Assembly (NCBI GenBank): GCA_030407005.1
Contig: JAUDYN010000005.1
Location: forward strand, 2,728,001 to 2,792,000
Source of the DNA: Desarmillaria ectypa
Lineage: Eukaryota > Basidiomycota > Agaricomycetes > Agaricales > Physalacriaceae
Reading direction: 5' to 3'
Length of the DNA stretch: 64,000 nucleotides
This document shows positions 47,834 to 58,408 of the stretch, in pieces. The position numbers and the translations under genes are program-made. Below the pieces are notes generated by a model. The model was not told where the DNA came from, did no database searches, and was given only the letters and a program-made list of their open reading frames with translations. Every line of letters begins with the position of its first letter. Within the stretch, counting starts at the first letter, position 1.

Positions 47834-48224
47834 AGCTTGGGTCGATGTGTATTTGATGGCATTGATAGATTATGAGGGAGTAGAGTCTTTTTGCAGCTAT
47901 AACAATATACTAATTATTATTATCTATACATGCGCATAATATACACTAATCTTCGGCATCTGTCTTACCTAATACACCTTTGTGGTTCCGCGGGAGTGCT
48001 CATGCTCAATTGTTGCCCTTACCCAGGGTTTCAATCAGACGCAGAGTTGAACAGCAAAGCATACACAAGTACCAATTTATGGTATATGGGTCCATATGGG
48101 TCCTGAATGATTCATGAAACATGCAAGACAAACACTCGAAGTAAGTTGGTATTAACCGTCCAAAGTACAATATTATTTTTCGCTACGGCGTCCGAATGAC
48201 AGATATTTTCCTTGGTCCAAGAGC
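47834..48224. other. Convergent 3' spacer
   Basis: 390 bases between two convergent genes; AT-rich (AATTATTATTATCTATACATG near 47912-47932). It should hold both 3' UTRs. Confidence 0.5.
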
Positions 48225-49902
48225 TTATGCGGGGCTAACCGAAACTGTCGGAAGTGCGGCACAGTTCGACGAGCTTGCCGCAGGATGGGCGCTAGGCGTA
48301 GGCTGAACACCCTGATACCAGGTTGATGTGCCGTAAACTCCCATAGGAAGACTACATGGTACATTAGAGGTACATAACGTCTCTCAACATTGGATCACTC
48401 ACTCATTGTCTCCAGCGCAATTCTCAAAGACACCAGAATCATAGTTCGCCGGCATATTCTAGATGGTAGTTTTATCAATGTGTTACCCCAAGTACACGAG
48501 TATGACTTACCCAGTAGCAGCCCATGACGTCATAGATATGCTGGCACAACGTCGCAGCTTCCGCGTGGACGCAGGCACCTACCTCAATTAAGCATCGAAC
48601 GACATTTGAAATAATAATAGTACTTACGGAAGCAGAACTCATTCGATGAAATGAAAGACGTCCATTCATGGTACTGCAGACCACTGCCGAATCCGTCTCC
48701 GTAGACCAAGCCACCAACTTGTTACAGTTAGAACATGTTACAAGGTGAGTCAGATCGACCACTTACCTGGGTTTCCATTACCGTCGGCACCATGGGGATC
48801 CAACTCTCCTCCCCTACAACAGTATTCAGCCGAGCTCGAGAACGATATGAAAACTAAACGTACGCATCACCTGCAGGAATATTGATCTTAGTAAAGTCGC
48901 CGACACCAGTTACTTGGACCTGTGATCCGTGGTTAACAAGACATCTCTTTGGAAGGGATTGGACAAACATAATCAGGTGTCTTCACGAAGTGAACGCCTT
49001 GCAGAGTCCCGTTAGGGATGAGACGCGTGCCACGCCCAGACTTGGTGCACCAAGCAACTTCAACCCGTTCACTGTTTCCAATAGTATCGACCGACGGCTG
49101 GGAACAGTGAATCAGAAAAAAATCTCCCACAATGTCCAATACCTACAGGGGCCCAGAGACAGAAGTCTTCCGCAGAGTTAATCCAAGCAGTCTGGCAGTT
49201 CGAGGAGTCACTGTTCCCGGTTCCACAGTTATTAGTTCCACTCTGACCATCCTCCGAAACGGTAGGGAGAGAAGAAACGTGGTATCCAGTGTTCCAAACT
49301 TGGTTTGGGTTGCTTCCGCAAGACCAAAGTTGGATCTAAGAATGTCGCATTAGTCAAATCATTCACCCGGGGAAGAGAAGACACAGACCTGGTTCCCCGC
49401 TGATTGATTTCCACCAGAGAGATCGACACACGTGCTGTGACTGGTCCAAGCAAGGTGTTGATCATACTACCAGCAGTTTGAGTCAACGTAGAGAACGACA
49501 GAGAACCGCCAGACTTACAGTATAATAGAACTGCTGGTTGGGGTTCGAGTTGGTGGAGCAAGTCCAGATTTGCAACTTGACACCGTTGGCGGTACTTCCG
49601 TTAGCGACATCCAAACATTTGGTGCCGAAGACTTGGACAGTGCCGCCGGTGAAAGTCCACTTTTGCGAAGTCGCTCCGGTACAGGCCTCGATAGTGACGC
49701 TAGCACCGTCGTTGTTGCTTGCCGCGGTCAAACACATACCTGCAATGTCGACGTTAGTGGAGAACACGGTAACGAGTCCTTCGTCCTCACCATTGTTGAG
49801 GAGGGGCTCGATAAGCAACTCCCCGCGGTACGAAGGTGTCTGTGCAGAGGCAAGAGCCGCCGCTGCAGACACGACGCCAAGTAGTTTTCGCGCGATCGTC
49901 AT
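48225..49902 (-). CDS. Secreted protein: ricin-B-type lectin domain plus fungal C-terminal domain
   Basis: Ten exons (minus): 49902-49519, 49466-49389, 49335-49147, 49097-48969, 48919-48864, 48813-48767, 48717-48628, 48578-48511, 48458-48403, 48351-48225; 407 aa. Signal peptide (KLLGVVSAAAALASAQ). Residues ~45-180 form a QxW/ricin-B (CBM13-type) beta-trefoil: GMCLTAASNNDGASVTIEAC, QKWTFTGG, TKCLDVANGST, VKLQIWTC, TCVDLSGGNQSAGNQIQLWS and NPNQVWN. A second domain follows: WINSAEDFCLWAPPS, VEVAWCTKSGRGTRLIPNGT, VKTPDYVQVTGVGDFTKINI, AGDAGGELDPHGADGNGNP and QHIYDVMGCYWNMPANYDSG, ending in a Ser/Pro/Ala-rich tail. The second domain occurs widely in basidiomycete secreted proteins without known activity. 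A carbohydrate-binding wall or secreted role is inferred. This is an ordinary fungal lectin-fold protein, not the plant toxin. Confidence 0.87.
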
Positions 49903-51266
49903 AATTCTGGATAAGTGGGAAGAGAAGAGACGAGTGGGAACGAACTGACGACTCCCATGCGCATTTTATATGTCGTCGCGGATCTTCGTTCGGCGTGAAA
50001 AGACCGTAAAACATCAAGGTCCAAGCTGTTACCGAGCATCAACTCCATCGGCAGTCTGGGTCCCATGCCCAGTCGCCGTCAATAATAAGTGTATTGGAAA
50101 AAATAAACGTGAGCATGATCAAGTCGCCACCCCAGAGATGAATGTGAATTCCGCAAATTTTTGAGGAAGAATGATCGGTCTTCAGCGGAAGATCCCTTGA
50201 CCCTGGCGCTTGATTTCCCATGTCAAGGATTATTTGGTGGTGAAGATTTCTACACAGCACGATGAAGTTGTTTGCTTGTTGCGAAAAGACATCACTCTTC
50301 AGCAAGCTAGAATGCTTTGTGATTAATGAAAGACAGAATGGACGGTAATACTAACCGACTAACCACCTGCCGGCACCCATCATGCATCATAACCCTTAGA
50401 CTCTACCCGGTACCGTGACTTGTTCAACAGACCTTATTACATCGCGACTCTTTGATCCCAGTGCTCGTAGAGCTGCTGGTTGTGGCGCATGACAGTGACA
50501 GAAGGTGCCAGCATGTTGGTTACACGACCATCGCACCCATGCCGGAGAAATCTAGTCTGATATTCAGGTCAAATTTCTTGCATAAGTTGCGTTGCTGGCG
50601 AGTCTTGACTCTCGTCGTGAAAAGCAACATGCAAAGACCCGGCCCGCTTCATCCGTCGCTGTTTTGGCGCAAAGTTCCCACGCCTATTGTTGCTTCTTCC
50701 CGCCATTATCGGAGGCCCAGAGATGCGCTTGATGCCTTATATCTTCTGGGGTTCTGGAATACTTCGAACTAGCCCTAGAGCTGGCTTGTCTAGGTCATAG
50801 GACAAGCTTAGATACTGAGGTATCGCCGCATTTCTGCCTTACTTGTCCTCACCTTCGGCCTGTCAGTGCTGCTAGTTTATACGCTCCGTTGCCTTTCATT
50901 TATTATGTAGCTTGTCCTCTGTTACTGTCATTCCTCTTTGACGACGGCAGCACGCGTCGGTACATGATCGGCATCCGGTTTTTTCTCGCAACTGACATAT
51001 TGAATTTACATACCGTCTCTCAAATATGCTTGATTTCGTTGAATGATATTCGCGTTGCTAAGAGGTCGGACCCGAACTTTGACCATGCGATGGTAAGACT
51101 TGTCGCGTCACACGTTTCACATTTAGCGGCCCTGTTATATTTCCTTTCATCATACCTAACACCTAAGACCATGATTTATCACAGAACGGGTCCACACGGT
51201 GAAAACATATGAATTACAAGAGGAAAATCCACCACAACCTCAGCTATGATATATGTACACATTGTC
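49903..51266. other. Intergenic, promoter of the secreted protein
   Basis: 1.36 kb. It holds the ricin-B gene promoter and the ALDH 3' side. A frame at 50452-50772 includes KLRCWRVLTLVV, which superficially resembles an F-box motif, but no family context surrounds it. Confidence 0.45.
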
Positions 51267-53169
51267 TTATTTTCCGCTGAGCCTCTCAATCATCGGGTAC
51301 TTCGCGCCAGGTGCATGAATTACACAAACGCGTTTTTGAGTAAAGTGATCGATGTCAAACCGTCCGTACCCCGAGGAACCACTAGTGTTATGGTACCAGT
51401 AAGCCAACCTGTTAAGCGAAATAGATCGCTTACCCTAGTCCAAAAGGTTCAATGGAGGGTTCCCCGTGTACCGTGCACCCATTGATGTTGGTGAAGCCTA
51501 AGCAACATTACTCCGTAAATAATCCTTTCGGAACGAGCTTACTTACCGGAATATAACCTATCCGCCACTTCCTTACCCTTCGTAAGGTCCTGCGTCCACA
51601 ACGCTGCAGCCAAGGAATATTCGGTATCGTTTGCTAACTCGACGGCCTCATCAACGGTGTCGCACACCATGAAAACGGCCACTGTGCATAACTTCAGCCC
51701 CACGATTAGTGCATCAAGACAAGCAGTCCATTACCAGGTCCGAAAGTTTCTTGTTTCCAGATAGGCATCTCGCGAGTGACATTAGTCAACAAGTGAGGTT
51801 GTACCGTGGATCCGTCCTTAGTAAGGTCTCCTAGGAGAAGCTCTGCACCAGAATTTACGGCATTTTGAATTAGTCTAATGACCTTCTCAGCCGAAGCCTG
51901 ACTGAACAACACAGGTAACGAGTTGTGCGTGGGGTCTCCAGCCCTTAGCTTCTTGCATAGCTCCACAACAGCCGTAATGAGAGCCTTGGATACATCGCGC
52001 TGGACAATGACGCGTTCCGTCGATATGCAAACCTAAGCAAGTCATACGTCAATCAAGCATTTTGTAAAATAAAAGACAAAATCACGAACCTGTCCGGCGT
52101 TGAACATGGCTCCAAAAGTGATACTCTTGGCAGCGGTTTCCACATCCGCATCATTCAATACCTTGACAAGAGGCTCGAACGCGTCTAAAGAGTAATACGT
52201 GACTTGGACGTACTATGCAAGGATTCTTTCCTCCCAACTCAAAGATGCAAGGTTTCAGATGTTTCGCCGCCTCTGCCGCCAGCGCCTTAGCCACTGCCGC
52301 ACCACCAGTAAACTGTGTGACGAAGCGTCAGTGGCAATGTCAAGACCCAAAAAGTATAAGGGAAGGCTACATTGACAAGACGTATTTTGGGGTTGCCGAT
52401 CATTTCCGAAATCAAGTTGGGCGTTGTTTCTTTTGACATAGCAACGAAGTTAAGGACCCCCTTTGGAAGACCGGCCTTCGATGATTGCTTGTTAACCAGA
52501 GAATACCGACAGAAGCATTGAACCTCACTTCATGGAACAGCTCTGAAACGAGAGCATGGCTTCGAGGACTGTATTCGGAGGCCTTTAGGACAACGGTGTT
52601 CCCGCAAAAGATGGCTGCTGCAATAGCACGAATAGCCAAACATAGTGCGGCGTTCCAAGGAACAATGGACAAACTAATGCTTAGTCAGTAGCAGAACAAA
52701 GCAAGAACAGTGATTGCCGAGAGACGTACACAACGCCAACCGCGCGTTTCTTCACGACGACTTGCCCGCCAGTGGCGCTAGAAAAGGATTCCTCTTTGAG
52801 TTCGGCTGACATACCAGCGACGGTCCGAAGAATACTGGAGCCCATGACCCAATTAAGCGCCCCAAGGTCGGGAGTAGCACCAGTCTCCGCGGTGTTGATT
52901 TCGATGCATTTTTGCATCCACGCGCTTTGCAGAATGTTGGCAGCGTTCAACAAGATAGCCTGACGCGACGAGATATCGGTGCTTTCCCATGAAGGAAGGG
53001 CTTTATGGGCAGCATCGATAGCATCACGGCAATCTTGACTGGTCGCCGAGGCAGACCGGCCAGATGCTTGGCCAGTACATGGATTGCGGACCTCAAAGAC
53101 AGCATTCTGAGCTGATGCCTTGAACTCGCCGTTGATGTACAGCTGCGTGAAGGGAAGCAGGTCGGCCAT
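51267..53169 (-). CDS. NAD(P)-dependent aldehyde dehydrogenase (salicylaldehyde/vanillin-type)
   Basis: Oxidises aldehydes to acids. Nine exons (minus): 53169-52730, 52673-52529, 52475-52371, 52312-52214, 52161-52090, 52032-51735, 51681-51547, 51497-51434, 51381-51267; 490 aa. Class motifs: YINGEFKASAQNAVFEVRNP, SIVPWNAALCLAIRAIAAAI, CGNTVVLKASEYSP, GLPKGVLNFVA, FTGGAAVAKALAAEAAKHLK, the catalytic glutamate in FELGGKNPCI (about residue 255), the catalytic cysteine in FNAGQVCISTERVIV (about residue 289), QETFGPV, NDTEYSLAAALWT, GFTNINGCTVHGEPSIEPFG then GGSSGYGRFDIDHFTQKRV. FTGGAA replaces the commoner FTGST. The subgroup resembles salicylaldehyde or vanillin dehydrogenases of fungi, suggesting aromatic aldehyde metabolism; substrate is inferred. 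Cytosolic; no targeting signal seen. Confidence 0.93.
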
Positions 53170-53374
53170 GATGATGGTTAGTTGATGGAGATGAATTTAG
53201 GCTTGTACTATTCGGGCGTTATGTTAGTCTCCGAATTGTGTAATCAGACGCCGGAGTACGAAGCGGGACCTGAGCTTACCTATTGCTGGTAATCAGCTAG
53301 GAATGCGATTGACCAGGGTTTTTAGGTTTACCCCAAGTTCATCAGAGAAATATCAGCATACATGCAACTTCTCA

Positions 53375-54602
53375 TCAATATGCCTTCTCCCTCTGCATTC
53401 CTAACCGAATGTCTTCCATGGCTGCCAATCGCTCCATTCTAATCTTCTCAATACTTTCACCAAAGGCCTCCTCCCACCATCGCTCGCTTTTAGGGACGCA
53501 TTTCCAGCGGCCCTTTAAAATATCTTTGGCTTGCCCTTCTACAACTATTTTCTGCGCCACTAGGTACCCGGGTGGAGGATTTGCACGAGTATAGTTGCCC
53601 TCAGAACATCCGCTCAAAGCCAGTACGAGAGCCGGAGGAACAGTGATGCGGCCAATCTTGAAGCAGACCTGGCTGATGGAAACGCAATGGACCACGGCTT
53701 CGTCAGGTTCTTCAGAGAGTTTATCGGAAACCTTTTGTTGAAGGTCAGCGTCACTGTCGGATGGGGTCCCTGGAAAAGAAGAAGGGGTTGTATCTTCCGC
53801 TCTAGGCGTCACTTTCCTACTACCCGTCGTGACGAACTTTGCGACTAGGTACAGCTGCCTTTGAATGAGACCCGCAGCTTCAACTAAGCAGGTAAACGTA
53901 CGAACCCACTTCTCTCCCCACGTCACAACACTGCAACGGACTTCGAAACGCCGGAGCATGGGTATTCTTTGATAAATAGAAACGACGTCGCTGAACAGAG
54001 TTGATTTGGGTATGATAAAATGAAGGAGAGGCGTGCCTCCTACGGGTAGAACGCCGTCGACACGAAACACCTGCGAGACGAAAGCGAGCACCCACTTCAT
54101 CCGAACGGTATCTAGCGTCTACACGTCCATTATAAGGTCAGACACGTCCATCAAGCATTGTTCAGCGTACCTTGGCATAGCACGAGTTACTCAAATGCAA
54201 GTTGTAATCACAAACATCGGGACCTAGCGCAAAACCATATCAGCCAAGCCTGGGTAAACCGACAATGAACGCACTCGACCAATCCGTATACTTCAAGACC
54301 AAATCAAACGGGCTCTTTCCGATGGGCGAGCGCGAGTCCCACCATACCTGAGTCGCTGTTTGCTTCGCCGACGTGGATTTATAAATAATACTGAGTCCAT
54401 GGAGCCAGTATTGGATGTGAAATGCAAAGTAGGACCAAAGGACGCGTACTACGCGCGTTTTTAGCGCAATACTCGTCTTTAGATTGTGGTAGTACTCACC
54501 GTGCCATGCAAGAGGAAATGCTCGGATGTTCAAAAGGAAAAGAAATCCTAGAATATATCGAACAGGACCTGCACCTAGGTGCTCTACGATGGCTGAGAGC
54601 AT
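53375..54602 (-). CDS. THEM6-like thioesterase-family protein
   Basis: Five exons (minus): 54602-54500, 54448-54275, 54223-54171, 54118-53906, 53854-53375; 340 aa. An N-terminal hydrophobic helix with the family phrase LGFLFLLNIRAFPLAWHVRV, then PIGKSPFDLVLKYTDWSSPD then CDYNLHLSNSCYAKTLDTVR, LLHFIIPKST, RRFEVRCSVVTWGEKWLYLV and AKFVTTGSRK. The DxNxHLSNSxYAKxLD segment with the following hot-dog-like strands matches THEM6-type/fungal acyl-thioesterase-like proteins. The intron 53855-53905 is 51 nt and free of stops, so naive translation runs through it; removing it restores WLYLVAKF. The C-terminal ~120 residues are a fungal extension. Catalytic activity is unproven for much of the family. 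Confidence 0.8.
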
Positions 54603-55610
54603 TTGGCCGAATCAGTAGCGCACCTGGCTGGCAAAAGGAGACCTCACCAATGGTCGTAATGCACAACACGCAACACGGCGCCGGGTGGTGTTCGGCAGTT
54701 ATTTTTGCGTCGATTCTCACCCAATTTGGGAGATCTGCAGCCAGTCGTGCGATCACGTGTATTGATACGCTTCTTTCAAATTCTTCCCTTTCTTGCTTCG
54801 CCGTTTTTTCTTAGCTATTTAGAAGTTACAACCCAGGTGACTGTTCTGTGAGTATAAATTTACTTATATAAGGGATGTTTTTTAGCTTTACCAATCTAGG
54901 AATGAAGCCAAAAAGCGACTGGTGGAGGCGACACATCTACGCTGACTGTTTTAACTGGCGCCTTCGTAACTTGACCGGACTTATTACCCATGCACACTAC
55001 AAATCTTTTTTCAACCATCACCTCCGCAATCCCAACCATCTAATCACCTATCGGCTTTATCAATGGAGGGACAATAGCTCGCTCCGAGAATCTTTTTCTT
55101 GTGGCTATATCTCCTCAATATCTCCCAGCTTGCTCTTCTGGCTGTGCTTTCCCAAGAAATTTCTTGGACGTTATATGCACTTCCTAATCAATACCCTAAA
55201 AACAGCTTTCGGTATCAGGGCTATGCTAGCTGTATTTTTTGGCACGCTCTGGAGATGAGAAACCAGCTGACCGCAAGTTGTACCGCTCTTCTCTAAACAC
55301 GGCGTTAAGTGATAGCCTGCGGCCGCCTTTTACTTCAGCCGATGTCTCAAGGGATGCCTACGCAATTCACAGCTCTCGAAACGGCGTATTCATAGCTATA
55401 TCCTGTCAAGAGCTTGAACTAGAAGATTCTCTTGGGTTCTAAGAGGGTCACCTTCGTTGCCAGATTATTGTTGCTCTCAGTAATTCCAGATATTTATCAC
55501 AATCGGCGCTGAGATCTTCGTCTTCTGATCAATGATCCTTTGCCCAAGTATATAATGCGAGGTTTCGTATTCTTTAGCCGCCCGTTCCCATCGACTTACA
55601 ACTACCAGCC
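54603..55610. other. Intergenic, nothing identified
   Basis: 1 kb upstream of both the THEM6-like gene and VWA copy 1, which are divergent. Frames at 54875-55258 are Arg/His-rich without motifs. The leader just before 55611 (CCCGTTCCCATCGACTTACA) resembles a normal 5' leader. Confidence 0.45.
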
Positions 55611-56495
55611 ATGGGCAACTCTCACTCAAGTGAAAAAGTCCCTGAAATTTCTTGTGAGGCTCCAGGATCTTCGATGAAGGAGAACGAATTCCTGTATTCG
55701 GCCCGGTTCGATACGGTCCTCATCGTCGACGATTCTGCCTCCATGAATGGAAAAGGTCGATGGCTCATTGCAAGTTTTTACTTTTACGTTCATTTCGCTT
55801 CAGGCGGGAAAGGCACTAGCCGAACTTGCCTACGATGCCGCTCAATATGATGACGACGGTATCGAGATTCAGTTTCTTAACAATCCCATTGTGAGGCACG
55901 GGCTGAAGGTAAGTAATCTTGGTGTCGAGCTCTCTGCTGACTTTATACGCCGTTTTTTAGACAAAGGAAGAAGTAACGGAACTCTTCCAGAATGTCACTC
56001 CAAAGGGCCTGACGCCCATCGGCGCCAAACTGGATGGTTTAATGACGGCCTACATCGATGGGTTCGAGAAACTCAGGCATACTGACAAGCAACCCAAGCC
56101 CGTGAACTATATCCTCCTAACCGACGGCGAACCAAGTAAGCATTTAGTATGTGCGGCGCGTAGTCGGCTTAATCCCTTCAATAAGCCGACAGGAAACCTT
56201 TGACTACAGAAGAGGTTATTGTCAAGGCCGCCAAGATCCCTGACGAAATATGCGCACCGCAAATACAAGTCGGTATACAGTTTGTGCAGGTCGGTGCCGA
56301 TACCAACGCCACAAAGTACCTTCAGAGACTGGATGACAATCTCAAGCAGGCATACAACATTCGGGTTAGTCGAATATGATGGTTTTCTCTTGTGGTGTTA
56401 CGAAATCATCATCTCCCATACAGGATATCGTCGACACGGCCCCTGCACGAGCAGGCTACAATCTCGATGATAAAGATTCTGACCGGTGGGATTAA
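55611..56495 (+). CDS. VWA-domain protein, tandem copy 1 (C-terminus altered)
   Basis: Small cytosolic von Willebrand factor A protein. Exons 55611-55769, 55804-55908, 55961-56135, 56213-56364, 56424-56495; 220 aa. The MIDAS metal site is seen as VDDSASM (DxSxS), TPIG for the threonine loop, and LTDGEP for the aspartate loop. Others: AAQYDDDGIEIQFLNNPIVR and QIQVGIQFVQVGADTNATKY. The first intron (55770-55803) has a GC donor (GCAAGT). The last exon gives DIVDTAPARAGYNLDDKDSD then RWD and stops at 56493-56495, whereas copy 2 continues differently; the ancestral continuation (MIKILTGGINRRVDN) survives in another frame at 56467-56565, so copy 1 carries a C-terminal frameshift. May still be expressed. 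Confidence 0.75.
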
Positions 56496-57375
56496 CAGGA
56501 GGGTCGATAATGAGGAAAGGCTCGGAAGAGATATTATTCCGTTGTTCCAAACTGCAGATGGATAAGAAATGATTGTGGAAGTATCTACATAACTCACAGT
56601 AGTATATACAAACAGAATAATATATGCGAATTCTCCAAATCCTACCCGGCGAAATTGTGGCCAATTTTGGCAGGCGTTTGAATTATTAAATCTCTCTGCC
56701 GACTTCACCCGGCATTTCTGCGATTAATATGTAGTGTGCTCTCTGGCCTATTGATTCCAGTAACAGCAGTGGTAGCTGCTTCCAGGAACGATCCCACGGT
56801 CTGTCAGACCAAATTTCGAAGATGGCTGTGTCTTCTAGAACTGAAGCTGTAACAGCTCTGTTGGCTGCGCTTTTCCGTTGTACCTCCCCGACTACCAATA
56901 ATGGGTGACTATATTGTTTACGTTCTGGAACCTCGTCTTCGGAGGCTATGCTGTCACTATTTCCTGATGTGTATCATACTGGGGGACGATTGTTGGCAAG
57001 CTGTGTTGTTCATTCCCATGCACCAATGTGCAGATCCCCGCTCTTGAGACGATAAACTGAGAAACTGTGCGGCTACTTTGTATCTCGTTTTCGGGGAACA
57101 CACACACATATTGGTAGCTTCTGCTCACGTCACAGCCCATCCGTGGCTACATAGAAGCTTGAACCGACCAGTGTCTGGCAGTGCTTCCCATTCTAAGACG
57201 CTCTCCGTACTATCCATCATTGTATTTGTCTCACATTTTCTGATTGACTCTTCAAGTATTCACGTGTGCTTTTTAGCCAATCAATCTTCAGACCCAGACT
57301 GCCACCACCGAAGCAAAAACCCACTCCATCACAACATCTGCGATAGCATCTCCCAAAGTTCCAGAACCTCCCGCC
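56496..57375. other. Spacer between tandem VWA genes
   Basis: Begins with the stranded ancestral C-terminal frame of copy 1 (to 56565), then 3' UTR and the promoter of copy 2. The region from 57266 to 57375 is open in the frame of copy 2 and may include extra N-terminal codons. Confidence 0.5.
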
Positions 57376-58254
57376 ATGGAGAATGAATTCCAATATCTGG
57401 ACCAGTTCGATACAGTTCTCATCGTCGACGATTCCAGATCCATGGTCGGCAGACGGTGGGAAATTGCAAGTCCCTTTTCTCCTTCTTCTCCATCACCGCT
57501 CTGCTGACACTACTCTCAGGCAAGAAAGGCACTCGGTGAACTCGCCGTTGTTGCAGCTCAATACGACGACGATGGAATCGATATACATTTCTTAAATGAC
57601 CCTACTGTGCGGCATGGACTAACAGTAAGTGTTCTTTGTGCCTTTGTGATAAGTCTGATCATCCCTTTTTTATAGACAAAAGAAGGAGTCGATGAGCTCT
57701 TTCAGAGCGTCAACCCGACTCCTGGAACGCCCATCGGCCGTAAACTGGATAGCCTGTTGACAGCCTATATAAACAAATTTGAGGAATTGCAACGCGCTGG
57801 AAAGAAATTGAAGAAAATAAACTACATTCTTCTGACTGATGGCGAACCATGTAAGTGTTTGGGTGGATATGTTATGCATGTCTTAACCCTCTCCAAGCTG
57901 AAGGCAAGAATTCGGAGTTGTATCCTGATAATGTCATCGTGAGGGCAGCAAAGAGACTTGATAAGTTACACGCGCCCCAAGTCCAAATTGGCATTCAGTT
58001 TGTACAAATCGGCCACTCCGTTTCAGCCACCCAGTTTCTTCGGAGCCTCGATGATGATCTCATGCATAAATATAACATCCGAGTAAGTCAAGCTAGTCGT
58101 CTTCCTACCCGGCATTACGAACTTATTAACCCCCACGCAGGATATCGTCGACACGACTCCCGCACAAACAGGACATGACCTTAGCACGAAAGATATGATC
58201 AAGATTTTGACGGGCGGAATTAATAGAAGGGTGGATAATCAGGATTTGCGTTGA
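57376..58254 (+). CDS. VWA-domain protein, tandem copy 2
   Basis: Paralogue of the gene 1.7 kb upstream, with the same exon layout: 57376-57465, 57520-57624, 57676-57850, 57898-58082, 58141-58254; 222 aa. The MIDAS elements are VDDSRSM, TPIGRKL and LTDGEP, all present. Other segments are AAQYDDDGIDIHFLNDPTVR, VNPTPGTPIGRKLDS, EGKNSELYPDNVIVRAAKRL and VQIGIQFVQIGHSVSATQFL. It ends MIKILTGGINRRVDNQDLR. The first intron (57466-57519) again has a GC donor GCAAGT at the same codon as in copy 1. The ATG at 57376 lies in a strong context (CCGCCATGG). Ligand unknown; the MIDAS suggests metal-dependent protein binding. Confidence 0.82.
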
Positions 58255-58408
58255 CATACATGATGATAGCCAAACTCCACTTTCACGATATCCATTATGG
58301 AGGTGACCACGTACATCAAACTAGTACATACAAACAAGATATAGAAATCCTCCGAATCTCCAGAAAGTAAAAACACATGATCAGATGTGAGAAGCAGGAC
58401 GTATCGTC

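Noticed and set aside
48225..49902. Possible toxin because of the ricin-B match
   Set aside because: Only the beta-trefoil sugar-binding fold is shared; there is no ribosome-inactivating A chain. Common in fungal secreted proteins.
50452..50772. Frame containing KLRCWRVLTLVV, resembling an F-box phrase
   Set aside because: Only about eight residues match and the remainder shows no leucine-rich pattern; chance similarity.
53855..53905. In-frame read-through giving an extra 17 residues in the THEM6-like protein
   Set aside because: The segment has GT...AG ends, is 51 nt, and its removal restores the conserved GEKWLYLVAKF; it is an intron without stops.
54875..55258. 127-codon frame rich in Arg, His and Leu
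   Set aside because: No motif and composition unlike neighbouring proteins; sits in the divergent promoter region.
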